Part shown: positions 48,962 through 57,430 of the stretch, piece by piece
Layout of the letters: every line of letters starts with the position of its first letter
Numbering within the stretch: position 1 is the stretch's first letter
Assembly: GCA_963723495.1 (NCBI GenBank)
Contig: CAVRQR010000009.1
Span: forward strand, 62,001-126,000
Direction: 5' to 3'
Length of the DNA: 64,000 bases
Source: Gp6-AA40 sp963723495
GTDB taxonomy: Bacteria > Acidobacteriota > Vicinamibacteria > Vicinamibacterales > UBA2999
Program-made: the position numbers and the translations under genes
Notes under the pieces: generated by a model
What the model was told of the DNA's origin: nothing
Database searches by the model: none
Seen by the model: the letters and a program-made list of their open reading frames with translations, nothing else

Positions 48962-49996
48962 GTGTCTAGCGAACGCTCGACAGTCATGGTTACCGGCGGC
49001 GCCGGCTTCATAGGCTCCGAGTTGGTCAGGCAACTTGCGGGCAGGGGTGACCGAGTCGTCATCGTCGACAACCTGGTCAACGGCAAGCGCGAGAACGTCG
49101 CCGACTGTCTGTCGCCACACGTCAAGTTGATGGCGGTGGACATCCGGGATATCGATGACTTGATGCCGCATCTGCGGACGACCCGCACCGTGTATCACCT
49201 CGCCTGTCTCGGTGTGCGCCACTCGGTGCATTCGCCGCACGAGAATCACGACGTGAACGCCACCGCGACCCTGAGTCTGCTTGCGGCGTGCCGGCACGCC
49301 GACGTGCCGAGGTTCGTGTACATATCCAGTTCCGAGGTCTACGGTGGCGTGCGCTGGGCGCCCACCATTCGCTGGGAGCAGATGACCGAGGACCATCCAG
49401 CGTTTCCGTGCACGGTTTACGGCGGATCGAAGCTGGCCGGCGAATGTTACGCGCGTGCGTACTATCGCACCTACGGGTACCCCACTGTCGTCGTCCGGCC
49501 GTTCAACGCCTACGGCCCACGGTCTCATCACGAGGGTGACAGCGGCGAAGTGATTCCAAAGTTCCTGCTTCGCTGTCTCGCGGGGCGGCCGATGGTGATC
49601 TTTGGTGACGGCACACAGTCGCGCGACTTCACGTATGTCACTGACACGGCGCACGGCATTCTGCTTGCCGGCGAGCAACCACAGGCCGTCGGCGAAACGA
49701 TCAACGTGGGCAGCGGCCAGGAAGTGACGATCAACGAGCTCGCACGACAGGTGGCTCTCGAAGTGGGCCGGCCGGACACCGAGGTGATCCACGATCGTCC
49801 TCGCCCGGGCGATGTGCCGCGACTCGTTGCCGATGTGTCTCGTGCAAAGACGATGCTGGGGTACGAGCCGCGCGTGACGCTGCCGGAAGGGTTGCAGCGC
49901 TTGTTGCAGTGGTATCGCGATATGCGCGTGCCGCCCGAGCAGTTGCTGGAGCAGGAGGTCCTGCACAACTGGGTGTCGACATCCGGCGTAGCGTGA
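48962..49996 (+). CDS. NAD-dependent sugar epimerase/dehydratase (extended SDR)
   Basis: 344 residues, GTG start with GAGGGG four bases upstream. NAD loop VTGGAGFIGSELVRQL, YHLACLGVRHSVHSP, the S of YISSSEVYGG and the catalytic Tyr-Lys in CTVYGGSKLAGECYARAYY are all present. VVVRPFNAYGPRSHHEGDSG and GDGTQSRDFTYVTDTAHGIL give the nucleotide-sugar binding part. It could be a 4-epimerase, 4,6-dehydratase or decarboxylase on a UDP-, GDP- or dTDP-sugar; none of the specificity residues settle this. It overlaps the next aminotransferase (GTGA), so it most likely supplies that enzyme's keto-sugar. Confidence 0.87.
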   Translation: MSSERSTVMVTGGAGFIGSELVRQLAGRGDRVVIVDNLVNGKRENVADCLSPHVKLMAVDIRDIDDLMPHLRTTRTVYHLACLGVRHSVHSPHENHDVNATATLSLLAACRHADVPRFVYISSSEVYGGVRWAPTIRWEQMTEDHPAFPCTVYGGSKLAGECYARAYYRTYGYPTVVVRPFNAYGPRSHHEGDSGEVIPKFLLRCLAGRPMVIFGDGTQSRDFTYVTDTAHGILLAGEQPQAVGETINVGSGQEVTINELARQVALEVGRPDTEVIHDRPRPGDVPRLVADVSRAKTMLGYEPRVTLPEGLQRLLQWYRDMRVPPEQLLEQEVLHNWVSTSGVA

Positions 49997-51159
49997 GCGA
50001 CACGCTCAGCATGATCCCGGTCGCGCGCCCCTGGCTCGACGAGCAGGAGGCCGACGCCGCGCGGCGCGCGATTCTGTCCGGATGGGTGACGCAGGGTCCC
50101 GAGGTCGCTGCGTTCGAGCAGGAGTTCGCGGCGTCGATGGACGCGCCACACGCGTGCGCGGTCTCGAGCTGCACGACCGCCTTGCATCTGGCGCTCGTCG
50201 CCTGCGGCGTCGCGTCAGGCGATGAGGTCGTGACGGTCAGTCACTCCTTCATCGCCACCGCCAACGTGGTGCGCTACTGCGGCGCGACGCCGGTGTTCGT
50301 CGACGTGCAGCCGGAGACCTTCAATATCGATCCGGCGCTCGTCGAGGCTGCGATTGGTTCGCGCACGAAAGCGATCCTGGCGGTCCACCAGTTCGGGATG
50401 CCATGCGACCTCTCGGCCATTCTGGAGATTGGTCACCGACGGGCGATTCCAGTGGTCGAGGACGCGGCGTGCGCAGTCGGGAGCGAGATCCGCTGGAGCG
50501 GACGCTGGGAACGAATTGGCCGTCCGCATGGGCTGGTCGCGTGCTTTTCGTTTCATCCTCGCAAACTGCTGTCGACCGGTGATGGCGGGATGCTGACCAC
50601 GGCCGATTCGGCGCTCGATCAGAAGTTCCGCCTCCTTCGTCACCACGGCATGAACGTCTCCGATACTGTGAGACATACCGCATCAAAGGTGATCCACGAG
50701 GAGTATCCGGTGTTGGGTTACAACTACCGGATGACGGACATTCAGGCCGCGATCGGGCGTGAGCAGTTGAAGCGGCTGCCGGCGATCGTGTCCCGTCGGC
50801 GCGCCCTTGCCGCCCGCTATCACGATGGACTGGGCGACGTTGACGGATTGCACGTTCCGGCTGAGCCCGAGTGGGCACGCACGAACTGGCAGAGCTATGC
50901 GGTGCGAGTCGAAGCCGGGCGTCAGCGTCAGATCATGCAGGCGCTTCTCGACGCGGGGATTGCGACCCGTCGAGGGGCAATGAATGCACATCGCGAACAG
51001 GCCTATCCGCCGGACATCTGGCAGTCTCCGGGCCCGCTCCGCCGGAGCGAGGAGGCACAGGACACCGCGATTGTCCTGCCGCTCTTCCATCAGCTGACAG
51101 AGTCGGATCAGGACAGAGTGATCGCCGAGGTCAGGCGGGTCGTCGGAGGCCGATCCTGA
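49993..51159 (+). CDS. DegT/DnrJ/EryC1/StrS sugar aminotransferase
   Basis: 388 residues, GTG overlapping the epimerase stop. Landmarks: IPVARPWLDEQEADAARRAI, SGWVTQGPEVAAFEQEFA, SSCTTALHLALVACGVASGD, VSHSFIATANVVRYCGATPV, VEDAACAVGSEI, ACFSFHPRKLLSTGDGG with the PLP lysine, and YNYRMTDIQAAIGREQLKRL. It acts on a nucleotide-linked keto-sugar with an amino donor. It differs clearly from the first aminotransferase (HPRK against YPGK), so the locus probably makes two different amino sugars. Directly coupled to the following GT2 gene through a CTGA overlap. Confidence 0.9.
   Translation: MSDTLSMIPVARPWLDEQEADAARRAILSGWVTQGPEVAAFEQEFAASMDAPHACAVSSCTTALHLALVACGVASGDEVVTVSHSFIATANVVRYCGATPVFVDVQPETFNIDPALVEAAIGSRTKAILAVHQFGMPCDLSAILEIGHRRAIPVVEDAACAVGSEIRWSGRWERIGRPHGLVACFSFHPRKLLSTGDGGMLTTADSALDQKFRLLRHHGMNVSDTVRHTASKVIHEEYPVLGYNYRMTDIQAAIGREQLKRLPAIVSRRRALAARYHDGLGDVDGLHVPAEPEWARTNWQSYAVRVEAGRQRQIMQALLDAGIATRRGAMNAHREQAYPPDIWQSPGPLRRSEEAQDTAIVLPLFHQLTESDQDRVIAEVRRVVGGRS
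51145..51149 (+). promoter_or_regulatory. Ribosome-binding site GGAGG that supports a CTG start at 51156
   Basis: Perfect GGAGG with six bases to CTG 51156. No ATG, GTG or TTG lies in frame near this point, while the GT2 domain begins right after it. Confidence 0.6.
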
Positions 51160-52133
51160 TCTCGATCGTCACCCCGGCGTTCAATGAAGAGTCGAACCTG
51201 CCCGCGCTCTACGACCGGCTCGTGCCGATCCTGCAGCAGGTCGAATGGGAATGGATCATCGTCGACGATCATTCGCGCGACGCGACATTCACCGTGATCG
51301 AACGTCTCGCGTCCACCGACCCGCGGGTCCGCGGCTTGCGCCTGGCCCGCAATTCCGGATCGCATCTCGCCATCACATGTGGTTTGCAGCACGCGAAGGG
51401 CGACGCTGCCGCGCTCGTCGTATCGGACCTCCAGGATCCACCGGAGTTGTTGTCCCGGATGCTGGAACGGTGGCGCAAGGGCGTGCAGGTCGTGTGGGCC
51501 GTTCGACGTGTGCGACCGGGCGAGGCTCACCACACCTGGTTCGCGTCGCTTTACTACTGGATCATGAGACGCCTGGTGGGGATGACCGACATGCCCGCCA
51601 CCGGCGCAGACTTTTTCCTGATCGATCGTGTGGTGATCGATGCGTTCCTGGCCGCCGCCGATCGTCATGTCAGCGTGTTCGCGTTGCTCATGTGGCTCGG
51701 CTTCCGGCGCGAGTTCATCGAGTACGACAAGCAGCCACGCACACGCGGCAGCTCCGGGTGGACGCTCGCCCGGAAAGTGCAGCTGGTGATCGATTCGATC
51801 GTTGGGTTCTCCGACTTTCCGATCTGGTGGTGCATGTACGGCGGTGGTGGCGCGATGCTCCTCGCGCTCTTTCCGGCGTTCGCCGCCGTTGCCGCGTATC
51901 CAGGGATCGGCGCGGCGCTCTGGCTTCTGGCGGCTCTCGTCATCGGCCTGAGCGGGTTGCTGCTTGTCGCCCTCGGGATGATGGGTCACTACATGACGCG
52001 CGCGCTGGATGAAGCACGAAAGCGGCCGCTGTACTCTCTCGAAGCCGTGACACGGACGAGCGCAGTTCGTTCCGCGGCGGCCGCCACCGGAGACAGTAGA
52101 ATAGTGCCCGCCCCCGTTGAGGTTAGAGACTGA
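51156..52133 (+). CDS. GT2 glycosyltransferase, GtrB/DPM1-like, probable CTG start
   Basis: 325 residues when started at CTG 51156, which gives [M]ISIVTPAFNEESNLPAL, the normal first strand of the fold. WIIVDDHSRDATFTVIERLA, VVSDLQDPPELLSRML (the D-L-Q-D catalytic site) and RGSSGWTLARKVQLVIDSIV identify a polyprenyl-phosphate glycosyltransferase of the GtrB/DPM1 type. Two hydrophobic segments near the C-terminus (about residues 220-285) anchor it. It would supply a lipid-linked sugar to GT-C enzymes. The frame extends upstream inside the aminotransferase, but that part is unrelated. Stop shares one base with the next ATG. Confidence 0.85.
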   Translation: MISIVTPAFNEESNLPALYDRLVPILQQVEWEWIIVDDHSRDATFTVIERLASTDPRVRGLRLARNSGSHLAITCGLQHAKGDAAALVVSDLQDPPELLSRMLERWRKGVQVVWAVRRVRPGEAHHTWFASLYYWIMRRLVGMTDMPATGADFFLIDRVVIDAFLAAADRHVSVFALLMWLGFRREFIEYDKQPRTRGSSGWTLARKVQLVIDSIVGFSDFPIWWCMYGGGGAMLLALFPAFAAVAAYPGIGAALWLLAALVIGLSGLLLVALGMMGHYMTRALDEARKRPLYSLEAVTRTSAVRSAAAATGDSRIVPAPVEVRD

Positions 52134-53056
52134 TGATCGACTGCATCGCCGGGTACCACCTGAATCCATGGACCTGTGGTATCGCCAAGTTCAACGCCAT
52201 CCTTGCCCGCCATTTGAGTTTGCCGGTCGTCGGTATCGGCTCGGTCGATCTGAAGGAATACGCTCGCCCCTTGCTGTCACTCAAGCTGTCGGAGTTCACG
52301 CCCGATGACGCGCGTGCCCTTCACGAATGGGTGATCGCGCACACCGGCCGTTACGAGTTGTTTCTCCACGCCTTCGACGGCACCGAAATCGAGCAGACGC
52401 TGATGGCGTCGGCGGCGAAGGTGTACTGCGGCAACCGTGAGCTGTCACACGACCTCGCGCCCGCGCGGCCAGACATCGTCGAGTTGTTCTGTCCGGGCAC
52501 GTTGCTCAACCCGCAGCGGTTCCAGCGGACCGAGCTGTCGGTGTTCACGTTCGGCATGGCCCATAAGATTCGCGTGCCGCTGTACCGGCGCCTTCGCGAT
52601 CTGCTCGAAGCGACCGGCAGGAGCTACTCGGTATACGTGTCGACCGCTCTGCACGAGAACACGAGCTTCGACGGATCCTTCGTCGTGCGTTTCGAGGAGC
52701 TTCAGACGCTCTTCAACGGCCAGGTGTACTTCATGGGCTACCTGTCCGATACGGCGGTGTTCAACCAGCTCGTCGATTGCACGTTCCTGGCGGCGTTCTT
52801 CGAGAAGGGACTGCGCGCGAACAACACGACCGTCAATGCGGCGATGGAATGCGGTTGCGCGGTCATCACCAACCTCGACGAGCATTCCCCCGCCGGCCTC
52901 GTGCACCTCAAGAACGTCATCGATATCAACCGGTGCGAGAGGCTGCCCGATCAGGCGGACGCCGAGCGAATCGGGCGTGCGGCTCGTGAGATCGCACACG
53001 CGGAATATGGATGGGAGCAGCTCGTGACGCAGCTGCGACCGGTGGTACGACTCTAA
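52133..53056 (+). CDS. Putative glycosyltransferase, family not recognised
   Basis: 307 residues, ATG sharing one base with the previous stop. The sequence opens with DCIAGYHLNPWTCGIAKFNA, where CGIAKFN recalls the G-[I/V]-x-x-[F/Y] entry of GT4 enzymes. Near the C-terminus, FFEKGLRANNTTVNAAMECG followed by CAVITNLDEHSP has the position of the GT4 E-x7-E block but not its exact residues. LSVFTFGMAHKIRVPLYRRL in the middle may be a nucleotide-sugar site. On this basis a GT-B glycosyltransferase is the best guess; I cannot name a family. It lies between GT2 and aldehyde dehydrogenase genes. Confidence 0.55.
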   Translation: MIDCIAGYHLNPWTCGIAKFNAILARHLSLPVVGIGSVDLKEYARPLLSLKLSEFTPDDARALHEWVIAHTGRYELFLHAFDGTEIEQTLMASAAKVYCGNRELSHDLAPARPDIVELFCPGTLLNPQRFQRTELSVFTFGMAHKIRVPLYRRLRDLLEATGRSYSVYVSTALHENTSFDGSFVVRFEELQTLFNGQVYFMGYLSDTAVFNQLVDCTFLAAFFEKGLRANNTTVNAAMECGCAVITNLDEHSPAGLVHLKNVIDINRCERLPDQADAERIGRAAREIAHAEYGWEQLVTQLRPVVRL

Positions 53057-54559
53057 GTGCTGTCTACAACTTCTGAGCGAGCCAGGATCGACCTCGCGTC
53101 GATCCCGTCTACCATTCCGAATCTGATCGCCGGCAAGGATGCCTTGCCTGCGGAAGGCCGCGTCTTCGCGAAGATCGATCCTGCGACCGGCAAAGAGATC
53201 TGCAAGGTCGCCCGCTCCACGGCGGCCGATATTCGTGCCGCCGTCGAGCATGCTCGTCAGGCGCAGTCGGCGTGGGCGGCCACGACCGTCGTGAAGCGGG
53301 GAGAGATCCTCCGGCGCATCGCGATCCTGATGCAGGAGCATCGCCCCGCGATTGCGGATCTCGTGGCGCGGGAGACGGGCAAGTCGCGCAAGGACGCTCT
53401 TGGAGAGACCGATGCCGCGATCGAAATGGGCTTCTTCGTCGCGGGGGAAGGGCGTCGCTTTTACGGTCAGACGACGACGAGCGCGGTGCCGAACAAGAGC
53501 GCGATGATCGTGCGGCAGCCACTGGGCGTCGCGGGTCTCATCATCGCCGCCAATACGCCGATCGCCAACGTGGCATGGAAGGCGTTTCCGGCACTGCTGT
53601 GCGGCAATGCGGCGATTCTGAAAGCCGCCGAGGACACGCCGCTCTCGGCGTGGGCGTTCGGTGTCCTGGCCAGGGAGGCCGGCGTGCCTGAAGGTGTCTA
53701 CGCCACGGTGCACGGCTTCGGTGAAGAAGCCGGCGCGCCGCTCGTCGAACACCCGGACGTGGCCATCGTCAGCTTCACCGGCTCCTGCGAAGTCGGCCGC
53801 TACATCGCCGAGACGGCCGGTCGGCGTCTGGCGAAGACGTGTCTCGAGCTGGGGGGCAAGAACCCGCTCATCGTGTGTGATGACGCAGATCTGGCGAATG
53901 CGGTGACGTGGACGCTGGGGTCGGCATTCAGCAATGCCGGTCAGCGCTGTGCGGCGGGCAGTCGAATCATCGTGTTCGATACTGTCTACGATCGCTTCAA
54001 AGCAATGCTGGTGGAGGCCGTGGGGCGGCTGAAGGTTGGAACGGCGGACACCGACGACTTCGGTCCGGTGATCAATGAAGAGCAGATGAGCAATATGCTC
54101 GCCGCCGTGGGACGGGCGAAGGCGTCCGGCGCATCGATCCTGACCGGTGGGCAGCGCCTGACCGGCGGCGGGTACGGTGGCGGCTTTTTCGTGGCGCCGA
54201 CGCTCATCGAAGACGTCCGGCCAAACGATGAGATCTCGAGAAGCGAGCTGTTCGGGCCGATCACGTGCTTGTATCGCGTGTCGAGCTTCGAGGAGGCGAT
54301 CGCGCTGGCGAACGACTCGCCATTCGGGTTGACAGCGTCGATCCACACCCAGAGCCTGAATCGTGCGATGACGTTCCTCTCACGTATTCAGTCCGGTGTG
54401 GCCGTGGTCAACGGCGGCACCTACGGCAGCGAGCCGCATCTGCCCTTTGGCGGGCTGCGTCAATCTGGAAACGGCTGGCGCGAGGCCGGGACGCAGGCGC
54501 TCGACGTCTACTCCGATCTCAAGACCATCTACATCAATCACAATCCGAACGCTGTCTGA
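53057..54559 (+). CDS. Aldehyde dehydrogenase family protein
   Basis: 500 residues, GTG directly after the previous stop. All ALDH landmarks are present: the NAD(P) site IIAANTPIANVAWKAFPALL, SFTGSCEVGRYIAE, the general base in KTCLELGGKNPLIV, the catalytic Cys in NAGQRCAAGSRIIV, GPVINEEQM, SELFGPITCLYRV and LPFGGLRQSGNGWREAGTQA. Its length is typical. ALDHs oxidise aldehydes to acids; inside a glycan locus it might form a uronic or ulosonic acid, or process an aldehyde linked to the downstream transketolase. No residue pattern points to a specific substrate. Confidence 0.92.
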   Translation: MLSTTSERARIDLASIPSTIPNLIAGKDALPAEGRVFAKIDPATGKEICKVARSTAADIRAAVEHARQAQSAWAATTVVKRGEILRRIAILMQEHRPAIADLVARETGKSRKDALGETDAAIEMGFFVAGEGRRFYGQTTTSAVPNKSAMIVRQPLGVAGLIIAANTPIANVAWKAFPALLCGNAAILKAAEDTPLSAWAFGVLAREAGVPEGVYATVHGFGEEAGAPLVEHPDVAIVSFTGSCEVGRYIAETAGRRLAKTCLELGGKNPLIVCDDADLANAVTWTLGSAFSNAGQRCAAGSRIIVFDTVYDRFKAMLVEAVGRLKVGTADTDDFGPVINEEQMSNMLAAVGRAKASGASILTGGQRLTGGGYGGGFFVAPTLIEDVRPNDEISRSELFGPITCLYRVSSFEEAIALANDSPFGLTASIHTQSLNRAMTFLSRIQSGVAVVNGGTYGSEPHLPFGGLRQSGNGWREAGTQALDVYSDLKTIYINHNPNAV

Positions 54560-54575
54560 AGATGAACTGGTCCGT

Positions 54576-54698
54576 GTTCCGTGTTCCAGGTCAATCGTGA
54601 TGGCCCCCAGCGGAATCCCGGACCCGGAACAGTGAACCTCGAACCGTGAACGCGAACCCCGAATACGAACCCGGAACCCGGAACCTGGAACCCGGAAC
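54576..54698 (+). repeat. GGAAC-rich repeat element bounded by a 16-bp inverted repeat
   Basis: GTTCCGTGTTCCAGGT (54576-54591) and ACCTGGAACCCGGAAC (54683-54698) are inverted copies with 15 of 16 positions matching. Between them, and overlapping the right arm, are many degenerate direct copies of CCGGAACC / CGAACC. The element starts right after the aldehyde dehydrogenase gene and runs into the first codons of the cytidylyltransferase gene. It is unlike the surrounding sequence and looks like a small dispersed repeat. Confidence 0.7.
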
Positions 54699-55443
54699 TG
54701 CGCGGTCATGTGTCGCCCTCATTCCCGCGCGCAGTGGTTCGAAGCGCGTCACCGGGAAGAATGTACGATTGCTGGGCGGCCACCCGATGCTTGCGTACAC
54801 GATTGCCGCCGCGCGTGACAGTGGTGTGTTCGAATCGGTGATCGTCTCGACCGACTCGGAAGATATCGCCACCACCGCGCGGCAATATGGCGCCGAGGTC
54901 CCGTTTCTCAGGCCGGCGGAGTTCGCTGGCGATACCTCGCCGGACATCGAATGGCTCGAGCACACCATCGCAACGCTCGAGTTGCGGGGAAGAAGGTGGG
55001 ACTGCTTCAGCCTGTTGCGGCCGACCAGCCCGTTCCGAACGGCTGAGACGATTCGGCGGGCGTGGGCGCTCTTTACGTCGCAAACAGGGGTCGATTCACT
55101 GCGGGCGGTGGAGAAGTGCGCGCAGCATCCCGGCAAAATGTGGATCGTGCGCGGTGAGCGAATGTTCCCGCTTCTGCCCTTCGGGCCCGAGACGCAACCG
55201 TGGCACAGTACACCGTATCAGGCGCTGCCGCTCATCTACGTGCAGAACGCGTCACTGGAGATGGCATGGACGCGCGTGGTGCGCGAGCGGCGATCGATTG
55301 CCGGGGATGTGCTGGTGCCCTTTCTCACCGAAGGATACGAAGGCTTCGACATCAACGACGCCTACGATTGGATTGTGGCCGAGCGGTTGCTTGCCGAGGG
55401 CATGGTGCAACTCCCGCAGTTGGCGGTAAGTACGCAACCGTAG
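54646..55443 (+). CDS. Acylneuraminate cytidylyltransferase-like enzyme (NeuA family)
   Basis: 265 residues from the GTG at 54646, the only in-frame start before the conserved domain; its first ~18 codons (NANPEYEPGTRNLEPGTA) are the translated repeat element. The catalytic domain then begins: VALIPARSGSKRVTGKNVRL is the nucleotide loop, followed by SVIVSTDSEDIATTARQYGA, FLRPAEFAGDTSPDIEWLEH, LLRPTSPFRTAETIRRAW and EGYEGFDINDAYDWIVAERL. This matches the CMP-sugar synthetase family that activates nonulosonic acids with CTP. The NeuB-like enzyme at 36474 is a natural partner. The likely native start, if the repeat inserted, may have been lost or replaced. Confidence 0.85.
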   Translation: MNANPEYEPGTRNLEPGTARSCVALIPARSGSKRVTGKNVRLLGGHPMLAYTIAAARDSGVFESVIVSTDSEDIATTARQYGAEVPFLRPAEFAGDTSPDIEWLEHTIATLELRGRRWDCFSLLRPTSPFRTAETIRRAWALFTSQTGVDSLRAVEKCAQHPGKMWIVRGERMFPLLPFGPETQPWHSTPYQALPLIYVQNASLEMAWTRVVRERRSIAGDVLVPFLTEGYEGFDINDAYDWIVAERLLAEGMVQLPQLAVSTQP

Positions 55444-55459
55444 TAACAGACGAGCACGC

Positions 55460-57430
55460 ATGGGCGATCTACAGACTGACCAGGGCGAATCCCTCGAGCT
55501 GCAGTACGTGCCGGTGAGTGAGTTCCACCGGCTCCTGGGGTCAGACCCCTTGACACGCATCGGCTCAAGGGGTCTCACCACAACCGCCGTTGCGGCATTC
55601 GCGGCGCTCGCGCGGATCAACACGCTCTACATGATCACGGGCGCGTGGTCCGGGCACATCGGCACCAGCTTCAGCTCGCTCGAGATCATGAGCTGGCTGT
55701 TCCTCAACGAGATTCGCGATCTCGACACGGGCGACGATGCCTGCGATGTGTTCTTCTCGTCGAAGGGTCACGACGCGCCGGCGCTTTATAGCGTGCTGAT
55801 CGGGCTCGGCCTGCTCGACGAAGCGATGTTGCATCAGTTGCGCCGTCTGCGCGGACTGCCTGGTCATCCCCACATCGAGACGCCGTACGTTCAGGCGAAT
55901 ACCGGGTCGCTCGGGATGGGAGTCTCGAAAGCGAAGGGCATGGTGCTCGCCAACAGACTGGCGGGCATCGAGCGACGCGTGTTCGTCCTCACCGGTGACG
56001 GCGAACTTCAGGAAGGGCAGTTCTGGGAATCGCTTGGAACCGCCGCCACGCGTCAGCTGGGTGAAATCGTCGCGATCATCGACCACAACAAGATTCAGTC
56101 GGATACCTGGGTTCAGGACGTCAGCCCGCTGGGCGACCTCGAGGCCAAGCTTCGCGCATTCGACTGGCACGTCGAGCGCTGCGACGGCCATGACGTCGCC
56201 GCGCTCTCGCGCACGTTCCGAGCCCTCGACGCTGTGCCGCAGATGCCGAAAGTCATCATCGCGGACACGGTGAAGGGGAAAGGCGTGTCGTTCATGGAGG
56301 GCCCCGCCCTGAAGATCGGCGAGCTCTACGCCTATCACTCGGGCGCGCCCAAAGAAGAGGCGTATACGGCGGGCGTGACCGAGTTGCTCGAGACGGCGAA
56401 TCGACTGTTTGCCGAGCTGGGCCTTGGCTCCGTGAAGACCGAGGTCACCACTCGAAATCCACGGCGTGAGCCGCGGACGACGGAAAACCTCATTGCCGCC
56501 TACGAACAGGCGCTCGTCCGGCAAGGCGATCGCCATCCGAACCTGGTGGCGCTCGACGCCGACCTGATCAAGGACTGCGGGCTCGTCTCGTTTGCGAAAC
56601 GCTTTCCCGATCGATTCATCGAGTGCGGCATCGCCGAGCAGGACATGGCGTCAATGGCGGGTGGGATGGCGCGACGCGGCGCGTTGCCGATCGTCCATTC
56701 CTTTGCGTGCTTTCTGTCGGCGCGACCCAACGAGCAGATCTCCAACCAGTGCAGCGAGGGAACGAAGGTCATCTACGTCGGATCGCTGGCAGGGCTGATT
56801 CCGGGTGGACCCGGGCACTCCCACCAATCGGTGCGCGACATCTCCGCGCTGAGGGGGGTGGCGAACCTGTCGCTTGTCGAGCCGTGCCTCGAGGCCGAGG
56901 TGCAGGCCCTGCTCGACTACGCCGTCAACACGGCGCCCGACAGCATGTATCTGCGGCTCGTGTCGGTGAAGTGGCCGGTGCCGTTCTCGTACCCGCATCA
57001 TCACAAGGTCGAGCCGGGACGAGGCTGGGTCGTCCGTGATGGCAACGATGCGGTCGTATTCGGCTACGGTCCGTGGCTGCTGGCGAATGCATTCGAGGCG
57101 GCCGACGAAGTGGAGCAGAGCAGCGGCGCGAGCATCCGGCTCGTCAATCTGCCCTGGTTGAACCGCGTCGATCCGCGCTGGCTAAGAGAGGTGATCGGCG
57201 GTCGCCGTTACATCCTCACGCTCGACAATCACTATCTGAAGGGCGGCCAGGGCGAGATGCTCGCCACGGCCATCGCGGAGCTTGCGCTCGAACCGACGCC
57301 GCGAATCCTTCGCGTTGGCGTGACCTCGCTTCCCGAGTGTGGCACCAACGACGAAGTGCTCGCTCACCACAAACTCGATGTGGCCAGCCTCGTGAAGAGC
57401 ATGCGTTACGTCGTCCCGCAGATCGCATGA
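55460..57430 (+). CDS. Full-length transketolase
   Basis: 656 residues. Thiamine-PP domain: HIGTSFSSLEIMSWLFLN, FFSSKGHDAPALYSVLIGLG, GSLGMGVSKAKGMVLANRL and the GDGELQEGQFWESLGTAATR metal/ThDP motif ending in DHNKIQSD. Pyrimidine domain: LVALDADLIKDCGLVSFAKR, FIECGIAEQDMASMAGGMAR with the cofactor-activating Glu, and GGPGHSHQSVRDISALRG. The C-terminal domain is complete (GYGPWLLANAFEAADEVEQS). Transketolases move two-carbon units between sugars. Presence in a glycan locus next to a CMP-sugar synthetase suggests chain extension or a C-branched sugar. The N-terminal 40 residues are non-standard and include a translated palindrome (55537-55575). Confidence 0.88.
   Translation: MGDLQTDQGESLELQYVPVSEFHRLLGSDPLTRIGSRGLTTTAVAAFAALARINTLYMITGAWSGHIGTSFSSLEIMSWLFLNEIRDLDTGDDACDVFFSSKGHDAPALYSVLIGLGLLDEAMLHQLRRLRGLPGHPHIETPYVQANTGSLGMGVSKAKGMVLANRLAGIERRVFVLTGDGELQEGQFWESLGTAATRQLGEIVAIIDHNKIQSDTWVQDVSPLGDLEAKLRAFDWHVERCDGHDVAALSRTFRALDAVPQMPKVIIADTVKGKGVSFMEGPALKIGELYAYHSGAPKEEAYTAGVTELLETANRLFAELGLGSVKTEVTTRNPRREPRTTENLIAAYEQALVRQGDRHPNLVALDADLIKDCGLVSFAKRFPDRFIECGIAEQDMASMAGGMARRGALPIVHSFACFLSARPNEQISNQCSEGTKVIYVGSLAGLIPGGPGHSHQSVRDISALRGVANLSLVEPCLEAEVQALLDYAVNTAPDSMYLRLVSVKWPVPFSYPHHHKVEPGRGWVVRDGNDAVVFGYGPWLLANAFEAADEVEQSSGASIRLVNLPWLNRVDPRWLREVIGGRRYILTLDNHYLKGGQGEMLATAIAELALEPTPRILRVGVTSLPECGTNDEVLAHHKLDVASLVKSMRYVVPQIA
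55537..55575 (+). repeat. REP-like palindromic element inside the transketolase 5' coding region
   Basis: GGGGTCAGACCCC (55537-55549) is a perfect odd palindrome. Its right part continues as AGACCCCTTGA (55543-55553), which pairs exactly with TCAAGGGGTCT (55565-55575) across an 11-base loop. GGGGTCAGACCCC-type palindromes are known as REP-like repeats in many genomes. The element is read in frame as GSDPLTRIGSRGL and does not break the gene. Confidence 0.75.

Noticed and set aside
52445..54346. Minus-strand open frame of 633 codons opposite the aldehyde dehydrogenase
   Set aside because: No recognisable motif, while the plus strand encodes a full aldehyde dehydrogenase with all catalytic residues.
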